From contig DATKNQ010000036.1 in assembly GCA_035541265.1 (NCBI GenBank), forward strand, positions 1 through 16,507: a stretch of DNA of 16,507 bases, read 5' to 3'. Of the stretch, positions 1-8,118 are shown piece after piece; within the stretch, counting starts at the first letter, position 1; every line of letters starts with the position of its first letter. The notes below the pieces were generated by a model. That model did not search any database and was not told the DNA's origin. It saw only the letters and a list, made by a program, of their open reading frames with translations. The position numbers and the translations under genes were made by a program. This stretch comes from Bog-159 sp035541265 (GTDB lineage: Bacteria > Acidobacteriota > Terriglobia > Bryobacterales > Bryobacteraceae).

Positions 1-310
1 TCCGGAATCTCGGCCACCATGGCTTCGGTGGTCAACATCAGCGACGCGATGGACGCGGCGTTCTGCAGCGCCGTACGGGTCACCTTGGTCGGATCGATCA
101 CGCCCGAAACTACCAGGTCTTCGCACTGGTCGGTCTGCGCATTGAAACCGAAGTTGGCGTTGGAGTTCGAGCCAACCTTCTCCACTACGATGGCGCCCTC
201 GGTGCCCGAGTTCACCACGATCTGACGCAGGGGCTCCTGACAGGCGCGGCGCACAATGTCCACGCCGATCTGCTCATCGCCATCCGCCTTCACGCCTTCG
301 AGCGACTTCG
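1..310 (-). pseudogene. Partial second groEL copy (C-terminal part)
   Basis: Minus-strand reading gives GroEL sequence matching residues about 421-524 of the intact GroEL in this window, for example GDEQIGVDIVRRACQ, VVNSGTEGAIVVEK and NAASIASLMLTTEAMVAE. It aligns without gaps to 2391-2700, with about 37 mismatches in 310 bases counted by eye. Identity is uneven: only two differences in bases 1-120, against about 35 in the rest. Homology stops abruptly near base 310, in the codons for AAKSLE. The equatorial N-terminal half, with the ATP-binding aspartates, is therefore missing on this side. The frame is open throughout and continues leftward out of the window. It is either the remnant of a second chaperonin gene cut at its 5' side or a partial duplication. 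Without its N-terminal half it cannot encode a working chaperonin. Substitutions such as TYED to QCED and IREN to VGSN show that it is a diverged paralogue, not a recent copy. Confidence 0.85.
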
Positions 311-368
311 GCTCACCGCATACGCCGGTAGGAAATACATGCGCCAGGGATCTGGTTTGCGAACGATC

Positions 369-1340
369 TCAATGGTTGGTGGCGAGCCAATCTACCTCGT
401 TCCACCCCGGCGATGTGGCCGACGTTGCGACGAGAGTGTTGCCAGCGCAACCGTACAGGTAGACAAACGACTGCGCCTTACCGCCCGACAGAGTGTTACG
501 AGATCGGTCAAGAAACCGCAGGTTGGATCCTCTAAAGACTGGCTTCCCGGATAAGTCGGAGGTCCAATCCTTAACCGAAACCCAGAGAGTATTGTCGTCG
601 CATAGAGCGACCCCATCAACGTCCTTTAGCCGCACGCTGAGTGGATAGCTCGCGCGCTCGACGCCGTCCAGAGAAAACTCGATATAGCGCTGCGCTTCTG
701 GAGCAAACCAGCCTACGCGATCCCGTGAACCAACAAAGCGCGAACCCTGAACCGGCGCGCCACGTCCCGAAAACTCCGTGCTGGCTAGGGCGGCGCCAAT
801 CACTTTTCCTTTTTTGTCAAACCTGCGGACGATAGAGTAGTTCCCATTGGGACCTTTATCTCGTCCGGAGTTGTCCTTTTCGCGGCCGGCCGTCCAAATT
901 ACCCCATCAGGCGAAAACGCCAGTGCCGACACTACGTAGGGCTCAGTGCGGACGACCAACTGATCTGCACCGGCAGGCGGGATAATCAGTAAGAAGCCGG
1001 CGGCATTGTCTTCGCCTCCATAAGCTATGCCGGATAGGGCCACGTATCCATCAGCGCTCCTAGCGACTTGGTCATTGAAGACATTAATCAACTGGGCGCC
1101 AGGGATCTGGACGAGAATGCTCTGTACCTCATCGCCCGAGCGACCATAGATGTGCAAAGTTGGAGAACTTGATGAAATGCTGTCAATGGCGAGAATCGAG
1201 TTTCCGCTCCACACGCCAAGAGGACTTGCCGGCGGCATCGATGGCGAGAGGGACGTCGTGCGGACTACGGTTTGGGCGTGGACCATGCCGGCTTGAACAA
1301 CGGCTATGATCACAGCCGATAATGTATTTCGTGCGCTCAT
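369..1340 (-). CDS. Secreted beta-propeller-like hypothetical protein (323 aa)
   Basis: This gene is not recognised as a named family. It begins with a short Sec signal peptide (MSARNTLSAVIIAVVQAG..., cleavage likely after VHA-Q near residue 22), so the product is probably periplasmic or secreted. The mature part is rich in beta-strand patterns. Segments such as VSALAFSPDGVIWTAG and KDVDGVALCDDNTLWV read like blades of an NHL/six-bladed propeller, suggesting a sugar- or ligand-binding or scaffold role rather than a visible catalytic one. The start is supported by a GGAGG ribosome site eight bases upstream of the ATG. It lies 39 bases downstream of the Cys-rich gene on the same strand, so the two may be co-transcribed. 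The TGA stop is followed in the same frame, with no other stop, by the groEL fragment. Base composition (about 50-53% GC in lines counted by eye) is well below that of the groEL region. Confidence 0.75.
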   Translation of the reverse strand: MSARNTLSAVIIAVVQAGMVHAQTVVRTTSLSPSMPPASPLGVWSGNSILAIDSISSSSPTLHIYGRSGDEVQSILVQIPGAQLINVFNDQVARSADGYVALSGIAYGGEDNAAGFLLIIPPAGADQLVVRTEPYVVSALAFSPDGVIWTAGREKDNSGRDKGPNGNYSIVRRFDKKGKVIGAALASTEFSGRGAPVQGSRFVGSRDRVGWFAPEAQRYIEFSLDGVERASYPLSVRLKDVDGVALCDDNTLWVSVKDWTSDLSGKPVFRGSNLRFLDRSRNTLSGGKAQSFVYLYGCAGNTLVATSATSPGWNEVDWLATNH

Positions 1341-1379
1341 GCGTGGACCTCCATTCAGGGTTAGGCCTTAGCCCCCATT

Positions 1380-1926
1380 CTATGTCTCCCCATTGTTACA
1401 CCCAGGGTAGCCCACGCCACACGCGCAGGTCTGCTGCCCGGGGCAACATTGCGGTTGACTACAAAAGCCACAATAATAGCAGCCCCCGCCGGGGTTGTAC
1501 GCACTTGATTCAACAATAGCTTTAGTGCAGGCTGGCGGGTTGTTCGTACAATTTACGGCAACCACCTCCCAATAACTGCCGGTGCAGGAGCCGCCATTCT
1601 CGCAGCCACCCTGAGCATAGACTACGCGTGCTCCAATGATACGATCAAGGAGAGCTGCACCAACAGCAGTCCGGCTGCAGGAAGAAGGTGGACGACGGTG
1701 GTTAAGCAAAAGCGGTATCGAGTAAAGGGGATTGGCCCGAAGGCCCTGGAATAATGTCGGGAGTCTGGTCCCACTTACACTGATGAAGGTTGTCCGCCGT
1801 TCAATGGGGGGGGGCGGCTCCCTTCTGGCTAAGTGAGGACCCAATCGAAATGCCGGTGCCAGCTACGGCGCATAGTAGGATCAACGCCTTAATTGCGCCC
1901 GATCGAGAGTGACGTGTTTCACCCAT
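1380..1926 (-). CDS. Small secreted Cys-rich protein, frame-split at a G9 tract
   Basis: From the ATG at 1926 the frame encodes a convincing export signal (MGETRHSRSGAIKALILLCA, then VAGTGISIG). It ends at a TGA just after a run of nine C in the coding strand (nine G, 1806-1814). Losing one base of the run joins it to the second frame, which runs on to 1380. The joined product would be 181 aa. The last 75 residues carry 12 cysteines in patterns such as CYYCGFC, QCCPGQQTCAC and GVGYPGC, typical of disulfide-stabilised secreted peptides. Taken alone, the second frame would have to start at a TTG (1844) with no export signal. The strong promoter abutting 1926 argues for the ATG start. The break may be a sequencing error, phase variation, slippage-dependent expression or a true pseudogene. 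The middle of the joined protein (residues 41-105) is unremarkable, so a second frame problem cannot be excluded. The family is not recognised. Confidence 0.5.
1806..1814. repeat. Nine-base homopolymer (G9) inside the Cys-rich gene
   Basis: Nine consecutive G on the plus strand (C9 in the coding strand) sit exactly where the signal-peptide frame stops and the Cys-rich frame begins. Tracts of this length are classic slipped-strand or polymerase-slippage sites. Eight bases would restore one continuous reading frame. Confidence 0.8.
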
Positions 1927-1932
1927 GGCGGC

Positions 1933-1962
1933 ATTATACGCGGAATGGAACGCCTAAGTCAA
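1933..1962 (-). promoter_or_regulatory. Sigma70-type promoter of the Cys-rich gene, apparently leaderless
   Basis: Minus strand: TTGACT (1962-1957), an 18-base spacer, then a perfect TATAAT (1938-1933). Six bases after the -10 box comes ATG at 1926, so the predicted transcription start is at or next to the start codon. No Shine-Dalgarno sequence could fit, so the mRNA is probably leaderless. Confidence 0.65.
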
Positions 1963-2269
1963 CGAGAATCATCATAGCTCGACTTATCGTAATTGTCTCA
2001 GCAGACGGCGTGCTGTTAGCCCTTTTGAACACTGCTATTTGCCTATAGATGTCGAGTTTCACCACGCCACATCGAGATATCAATTCCGGGGTCCCAAGCA
2101 AATCTTACCGCCAAACATTATATTGTCGCCCGGTCAAGATGAATCCCCCCACCCTCAGTCCCGATTCATCCGTCGCCGGAGCGCCCTTGCGCTCCGTTGT
2201 GACCTCACCTCCATCAGGGTGTCAAGGGAACTTTGACCGCCGAACTGTCGAACATGCTCGGCACACAAT
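1963..2269. other. Non-coding stretch between the Cys-rich gene and groEL
   Basis: I see no supported gene here. Short open frames on the plus strand have no ribosome site and no family resemblance. The only structure is a small hairpin at 2177-2196 (8-bp stem, 4-base loop), without a T-run on either side. Composition shifts from the low-GC left segment toward the GC-rich groEL side within this stretch. Confidence 0.5.
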
Positions 2270-2309
2270 AGAAAAGCCGCGCCCCCCCTTGCCAGGAGAG
2301 CGCGGCTTT
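2267..2309 (-). terminator. Rho-independent terminator of groES-groEL
   Basis: A 9-bp inverted repeat (aaagccgcg at 2273-2281, cgcggcttt at 2301-2309) has a 19-base loop. Read on the minus strand, the stem is followed by a U-rich tail (UUUUCUAUU). It lies about 24 bases after the groEL stop. Confidence 0.8.
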
Positions 2310-2332
2310 GTCAAACAACTTACTAACTGGAC

Positions 2333-3961
<1,629 letters not shown>

Positions 3962-3976
3962 TTATGTTTCTCCTCC

Positions 3977-4294
3977 TTAGGACGCCTTCTTGGCTACCTT
4001 GGGCTGACTCTCCAAAATGCCGAGGACCTCGTCCTCACGCATGATCAGGAACTCATCTCCATCCAGCTTGATATCGCTGCCGGAGTACTTGCCGAACAAG
4101 ATGCGATTACCCACTTCTACATCGAGCGGGACGAGCTTGCCGTCTTCCAGGCGCTTGCCCTTACCCACCGCGACGACTTCGCCTTCCTGCGGTTTTTCTT
4201 TGGCGGAATCGGGGATGTAGAGGCCACCCTGCATGGTTTCCTTGTCCTCGATCCGTTTGACCACGATGCGGTCATAAAGCGGACGAATCTTCAT
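3977..4294 (-). CDS. groS: Co-chaperonin GroES (105 aa)
   Basis: This is the 10-kDa co-chaperonin that caps the GroEL ring. The N-terminus MKIRPLYDRIVVKRIEDKE, the mobile loop (ETMQGGLYIPDSAKEKPQ, about residues 19-36) and the C-terminal half with VGNRILFGKYSGSDIKLDG, FLIMREDEVLGIL are all canonical. The protein is about eight residues longer than E. coli GroES, through a charged tail (SQPKVAKKAS). The ATG is preceded by a GGAGGT ribosome site (4309-4304). It is the first gene of the groES-groEL operon, about 66 bases downstream of the predicted transcription start within a CIRCE-controlled promoter. Two copies of cggaatccg (4338-4346 and 4352-4360) lie in the leader, with no known role. Confidence 0.98.
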   Translation of the reverse strand: MKIRPLYDRIVVKRIEDKETMQGGLYIPDSAKEKPQEGEVVAVGKGKRLEDGKLVPLDVEVGNRILFGKYSGSDIKLDGDEFLIMREDEVLGILESQPKVAKKAS

Positions 4295-4367
4295 TAAAGT
4301 ACGACCTCCATGTTTCGGTTGATGTTCTCGGGATATGCGGAATCCGGGTAACGGAATCCGAAGTCCA

Positions 4368-4397
4368 TTATTAGCACACTAGCGGGCCGAGTGACAA
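4368..4397 (-). promoter_or_regulatory. groESL promoter (-35/-10)
   Basis: Minus strand: TTGTCA (4397-4392), an 18-base spacer and TAATAA (4373-4368), placing the start of transcription near 4361. Both boxes coincide with the arms of the CIRCE-like repeat, the layout expected for HrcA blocking RNA polymerase. The assignment is by pattern only. Confidence 0.55.
4371..4397. promoter_or_regulatory. CIRCE-like HrcA operator
   Basis: TTAGCACAC, nine bases, then GAGTGACAA. The CIRCE consensus is TTAGCACTC-N9-GAGTGCTAA, so the arms match at 8 of 9 and 7 of 9 positions with the exact 9-base spacer. It lies upstream of groES, where CIRCE is known to act, and predicts heat-shock control by HrcA. No hrcA gene is in the window. 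Confidence 0.8.
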
Positions 4398-4530
4398 GAT
4401 CCAGCCGTAACCCATTGGAAATAAGTGCAACATATGTGCTTGACAACACCCTGCTCCGCACCTCCGAATGTCGGCAAGAAACATGTCCGCGGTAGAATAG
4501 GAAACGCCTAAACGGCGGGAGGTCATCAAC

Positions 4531-4920
4531 ATGGCGATGCAGGTTTGTATGGGGGCAATGATGATGTGCACATTCGGCATCGCGCCCAGTTCACTCGTGG
4601 TACTGCCGGTGAACAAGACGTTTACCAGCGAAGTTCCGGACGCCAACATCATGGATCACGTCCCGATGGAGAACATCATGCCCTTTGGCATGTGTACATC
4701 ACCGGCGAATCCCACGGTTGCCGCGGCGACGGCCGCCGCACTGGGGGTGCTGACACCCATGCCGTGCATCCCGAATACGCCGGCGCCATGGGTTCCAGGA
4801 GCGCCCACGGTGTTATTGGGCAATATGCCCACGCTCGACAATACGTCGCAACTGATGTGCATCTGGGGCGGCGTGATCACTTTCGAAACGCCCGGCGAGT
4901 TCACTGTGGATGTTCCTTAG
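4531..4920 (+). CDS. DUF4280 PAAR-like protein (129 aa)
   Basis: This is a small DUF4280-family protein with a PAAR-like fold. The hallmarks are all present: CTFGIAPSSLVVLP (13-26), ANIMDHVPMENIMPFGMCTS (about 38-57), ANPTVAAATAAALGVLTPMPC, APWVPGAPTV and LMCIWGGVITFETPGEF near the C-terminus. PAAR proteins sharpen the tip of type VI secretion spikes or related contractile injection devices, and DUF4280 members are often carried by polymorphic-toxin or extracellular contractile systems. Here it stands alone, with no VgrG, effector or sheath gene beside it, and no C-terminal toxin extension. The start is supported by a GGGAGGT ribosome site ten bases upstream. It diverges from groES and ends just before the terminator of the convergent FecR/DUF6600 gene. 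The family call is strong; its role as a spike tip in this cell is inference. Confidence 0.88.
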   Translation: MAMQVCMGAMMMCTFGIAPSSLVVLPVNKTFTSEVPDANIMDHVPMENIMPFGMCTSPANPTVAAATAAALGVLTPMPCIPNTPAPWVPGAPTVLLGNMPTLDNTSQLMCIWGGVITFETPGEFTVDVP

Positions 4921-4926
4921 CGCATA

Positions 4927-4967
4927 AAAAAAGCGGGCCTGCACCACCAGGTACAGGTGCAGGCCCG
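4927..4967 (-). terminator. Strong intrinsic terminator of the FecR/DUF6600 gene
   Basis: A perfect 12-bp inverted repeat (cgggcctgcacc at 4934-4945, ggtgcaggcccg at 4956-4967) has a 10-base loop. On the minus strand it is followed by seven consecutive U. It lies 18 bases after the minus-strand stop. The plus-strand side has no T-run, though the hairpin may still stop DUF4280 transcripts. Confidence 0.88.
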
Positions 4968-4984
4968 AGGGAAGAAACGTGTGG

Positions 4985-6838
4985 TTAGCGGTGGCCGCCG
5001 CCGTGCGCAGCGCCCCCGCCACTGGCGCCGCGCGAGGCATGTCCGCCATCGCCACCGCGCGGAGCGCTTTCGCCGCGCGAGGGGGTCCGTTCGCGAACCA
5101 CCTGCGGCGCCACCCGGATGGATTGCGGCCGGCTGCCCTGCGAATTCGGGCGATAGTCCGCATTGGACGGCCGCGCCACGTTCCAGCCGGGCGAAGCCGG
5201 ACGCGGCTCGCCAAACCGCTGCCAGCCGTTCGCGCGCGCCGGCGCATCGCCTGCGCGATCTGCGGAGGGCGCGGGCTGGTCCGCTCTACGCCAGCCGCCG
5301 GCGTTCGGCGCGGAGGCTGTCGCGGGACCGGCGCGAGTCTCGCCTCCGGCCGCCGGCCCATAAGCGCGAGGCGCGAGCGAAGCCTGCCGGCTGAACGTCT
5401 GCATCGAACGCTGCTGCTCACTAAACGGCACACGCTGCACCGCAGGCGGCGTGCTGTGGCTGAAGAAGCGCACGTTTTCCGTACTGCGCGGCACACTGCC
5501 AACCGTGCGATTCGAATACCGGAGATTCGCGGCGCTGGGCGCCACCGGCAGCGGACCACGCACCAGGCCGGCCTCGCGAATCTGCGCCGCCGTGGCGTGC
5601 GAAATCTGGCTGAAATGTCCTTGCCGGAAACTGTCGGCCGGCACCGTCGAAACCGCCCGCGCGATGCGCGCATTCCGGTAGACGCTGGCGGCATTGACGG
5701 AGGTCACGCTCGCGCCGCGGTTGAAGAACGCCGGGTTGCGATAGCCGGCATAGAATCCCGGGCCCCACCAGGGATGCATCGCCTCGAAGGGCGCCAGCGG
5801 AACCCAGCCGATATTGCCGAACGAGAATCCCACGCCCGCTCCCGGGCCGAATCCGAAGAATGCCACTAGCGCAGGCGACCAGTAATGCGGACCAAACCGT
5901 CCGGGATACCAGCACCAGCCATACGGCGCGGCATAGAACCAGCGACCGTAATGAAACGGCGCCCAACCCCAGGGGTCGTAACTGATCCAGCTCCACCCAA
6001 AGTAGTCTTCCCACACCCAGCGGCCGTTCGAGTACGGAGCCCAATCCGGCCCCACGGCCGGCACCCACACGTCGCCGTACGCCGGCGTGTCGACCCAGCG
6101 GCCGTTCCCGTCCAGATCCTCGCTGCCATAGATGTCCTGTGGAACGTTATTGTAGCTGCGCGAGTTGAGTAGTTCCTGATCGCGTTGCTCATTCCAGCGG
6201 TCCCACTGATCCAGGCTGATGGCTGGGTCGATACGGTACTCGGGATCCGATGGATCGCCGCGGACCACCATGGTCTGGCCTGCCTGCAATTGTTCGCTGC
6301 CGCGCGGCGTGTAGATCTGCGCGGTACCCAGCCGTACGGTGATCTCGGTTTGGCCGTCCCCTTGAACATAGACCCGGTAAGCACCGATGCCCATGGGTCT
6401 TACGGAAACGGCCGGCGTGTCGATCTCCACCTGTGCGTGCGATTCACGCAGGACCCGGAACGTCACGGTGCCGTGCCCGACTTGTACATGGTAATGGCCG
6501 CGGTCCACTTGGGCCAGGCGGGCCTCCGCGTTGGCACCGATGCGGATCAGGTTGGCGGAATCGAACTGCACTTCGGCACGGGAGCCGGCCCCGGTCCCGA
6601 CGCGATCCTCCACCATAAGCGGCACATTTACGGCAGCGGCGACCCATTCGCCCGCGTCGCCACGCCGTATGGAGACCTCACCGTTCACGATACTGATGCG
6701 CGCTACACCGCGCTCAGGATTTCCCGGATCGCCAGGAGGCGGTGCGGTCTGCGCATACAAAAGCACCAGCGGCATCGCCGCCAGCAATGCGGCAGCGGCG
6801 AGGAATCCGCGACATGACGCTGAAAGTGGCATGGTCAT
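4985..6838 (-). CDS. Secreted FecR-domain / DUF6600 protein (617 aa)
   Basis: An N-terminal signal peptide (CRGFLAAAALLAAMPLVLLYA-Q) is followed by a FecR-like beta domain (about residues 40-190: ARISIVNGEVSIRRGDAGEW, VGTGAGSRAEVQFDSANLIRIG, VEIDTPAVSVRPMGIGAYRV). Next is the Trp/Tyr-rich DUF6600 region (about 215-390) with repeated units such as WVPAVGPDWAPYSNGRWVW, GWSWISYDPWGWAPFHYGRW and YGWCWYPGRFGPHYWSP. The last 200 residues are a low-complexity, basic, Pro/Arg/Gly/Ser-rich tail ending in Gly-His. There is no FecA-type partner or sigma factor nearby, so this is unlikely to be a classical iron anti-sigma factor. A surface or periplasmic structural role is more plausible. I start at the ATG at 6838 (second choice 6832). 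The longer frame to 6862 uses a TTG and adds residues ahead of the signal. The gene has its own strong terminator and diverges from the diguanylate cyclase. Confidence 0.85.
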   Translation of the reverse strand: MTMPLSASCRGFLAAAALLAAMPLVLLYAQTAPPPGDPGNPERGVARISIVNGEVSIRRGDAGEWVAAAVNVPLMVEDRVGTGAGSRAEVQFDSANLIRIGANAEARLAQVDRGHYHVQVGHGTVTFRVLRESHAQVEIDTPAVSVRPMGIGAYRVYVQGDGQTEITVRLGTAQIYTPRGSEQLQAGQTMVVRGDPSDPEYRIDPAISLDQWDRWNEQRDQELLNSRSYNNVPQDIYGSEDLDGNGRWVDTPAYGDVWVPAVGPDWAPYSNGRWVWEDYFGWSWISYDPWGWAPFHYGRWFYAAPYGWCWYPGRFGPHYWSPALVAFFGFGPGAGVGFSFGNIGWVPLAPFEAMHPWWGPGFYAGYRNPAFFNRGASVTSVNAASVYRNARIARAVSTVPADSFRQGHFSQISHATAAQIREAGLVRGPLPVAPSAANLRYSNRTVGSVPRSTENVRFFSHSTPPAVQRVPFSEQQRSMQTFSRQASLAPRAYGPAAGGETRAGPATASAPNAGGWRRADQPAPSADRAGDAPARANGWQRFGEPRPASPGWNVARPSNADYRPNSQGSRPQSIRVAPQVVRERTPSRGESAPRGGDGGHASRGASGGGAAHGGGHR

Positions 6839-6924
6839 TTCAAGCTGCCAGGTGAAGGGCAATTAATGGTCCATAGGGGATATCCTTTCTTTACAGGAGA
6901 TTAGAGGAGCACACCCCACCGGCT

Positions 6925-8019
6925 ATGCTGGCTGAAAAGCACCACTGTGCTTGGAAACAAGCACCACTAGCACCAATGGTCCTGGTAGAGACAAACGGTA
7001 GAAGTTATAATGACCCCGTCGAGGACTCACCCGGTTTGCCTGAGTATTCCCCAGTACAGATCCTGGTAGCGGACGATAGTCCGGTTTTCCGGGACATGCT
7101 GCAGCGGATGCTGCTCGAATGGGGTTATGAAGTGATCCTGGTCTCCGACGGACAGCAGGCCTGGGACGCACTTCGCCAGGAAGACGGACCACGCCTGGCG
7201 CTGCTCGACTGGATGATGCCGGGCATGGAAGGCGCCGAAGTCTGCCGCCGCGTACGTGCCAATGTGCATGACCGTTACGTATACATGCTGCTGCTGAGCG
7301 TGCGCGCCGAACTGGACGACTTGGTAGCCGGTATGGAATCCGGCGCGGATGACTACATCGTGAAGCCATTCCAGGTCGACGAACTGCGTGCGCGCCTGCG
7401 CGCGGGACGGCGGGTCCTGGCCCTGCAGGAACAACTGGTGGAGGCGCGCGAGGCGTTGCGCGAACAGGCCACCCGCGACGGCCTCACCGGTTTGTGGAAC
7501 CGGCGCGCGATCTTCGAGATTCTGCAAAACGAACTGGCCCGTTCCTCGCGCAGCGGGGAGCCGCTGATTGTGCTAATGGCCGACCTGGACGGCTTCAAAC
7601 CCGTCAACGATCACTTCGGCCATCTGGCCGGCGACGCCGTGCTGCGGCAGGCGGCCGCGCGCATGCGCGCTTCTGTCCGGCGGTACGATGCGGTCGGCCG
7701 GTACGGTGGCGAAGAGTTCCTGATTGTCCTGCCGGGCTCAGAGCTGCCCAATGGATTGGTCCAGGCAGAACGTATCCGCAGCGCCATCCACGCGGAAACC
7801 TTTCACGCCGGGGATACCGAGATCCGGCTGTCGTGCAGCTTGGGTGCGGCGTGCGCGGCGCCGCCCGCCATGCATCAGGCCGACGATCTGGTGCGTCAGG
7901 CAGACACCGCTCTTTATCGCGCAAAGCATCTCGGCGGGAATCGCGTGGAAGCATCGCCGATGCCTGGCAACTTACGCTCCCCTCTCCTGGGGGTATCGGT
8001 CAACACCAAAGGCCCCTAG
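6925..8019 (+). CDS. PleD-like response regulator with GGDEF diguanylate cyclase (364 aa)
   Basis: The protein makes the second messenger cyclic di-GMP from two GTP under control of phosphorylation. The receiver domain (about 44-160) has the acidic pair D50/D51, phospho-acceptor D95 in LALLDWMMPG, S125 and K147 (IVKPF). A short coiled linker (LQEQLVEAREALREQ) leads into the GGDEF domain (about 182-345), with DGLTGLWNRR (185-194), metal-binding D220 in LMADLDG, catalytic GGEEF (261-265), and an inhibitory I-site R252-x-x-D255 spaced five residues before it. The enzyme should therefore be active and product-inhibited. No output other than GGDEF is present. The first 43 residues before the receiver are poorly conserved in look, so a later start (ATG at 6976) is possible. 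A solitary HisKA-domain protein follows immediately and is a natural candidate phosphodonor or relay partner. Confidence 0.93.
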   Translation: MLAEKHHCAWKQAPLAPMVLVETNGRSYNDPVEDSPGLPEYSPVQILVADDSPVFRDMLQRMLLEWGYEVILVSDGQQAWDALRQEDGPRLALLDWMMPGMEGAEVCRRVRANVHDRYVYMLLLSVRAELDDLVAGMESGADDYIVKPFQVDELRARLRAGRRVLALQEQLVEAREALREQATRDGLTGLWNRRAIFEILQNELARSSRSGEPLIVLMADLDGFKPVNDHFGHLAGDAVLRQAAARMRASVRRYDAVGRYGGEEFLIVLPGSELPNGLVQAERIRSAIHAETFHAGDTEIRLSCSLGAACAAPPAMHQADDLVRQADTALYRAKHLGGNRVEASPMPGNLRSPLLGVSVNTKGP

Positions 8020-8068
8020 ACATTTCACGCTTTTTACACCCACTGTGACAAAATCGGCATAATTCTGT

Positions 8069-8096
8069 TTGCAGATGGTTACATCCGGGTTATAAT
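8069..8096 (+). promoter_or_regulatory. Promoter of the solitary HisKA gene
   Basis: TTGCAG (8069-8074), a 16-base spacer and a perfect TATAAT (8091-8096), with the start codon 22 bases further on. This gives the small gene its own transcript, independent of the upstream diguanylate cyclase. Confidence 0.55.
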
Positions 8097-8118
8097 CGAC
8101 CACGCCCCCGAGTTCGGA

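Noticed and set aside
2177..2196. Hairpin (8-bp stem, 4-base loop) upstream of the groEL terminator as a terminator or small RNA
   Set aside because: There is no T-run on either strand and no promoter-like sequence nearby. Such stems are frequent by chance in GC-rich DNA.
4440..4498. Possible promoter of the DUF4280 gene (TTGACA near 4442, TAGAAT near 4493)
   Set aside because: The two boxes are too far apart to form one promoter and neither has a matching partner at 16-18 bases.
4813..5869. Long Arg/Ala-rich frames on both strands opposite or out of frame with the FecR/DUF6600 gene
   Set aside because: They are low-complexity shadows of the Pro/Arg/Gly tail. None has a start signal or a recognisable domain.
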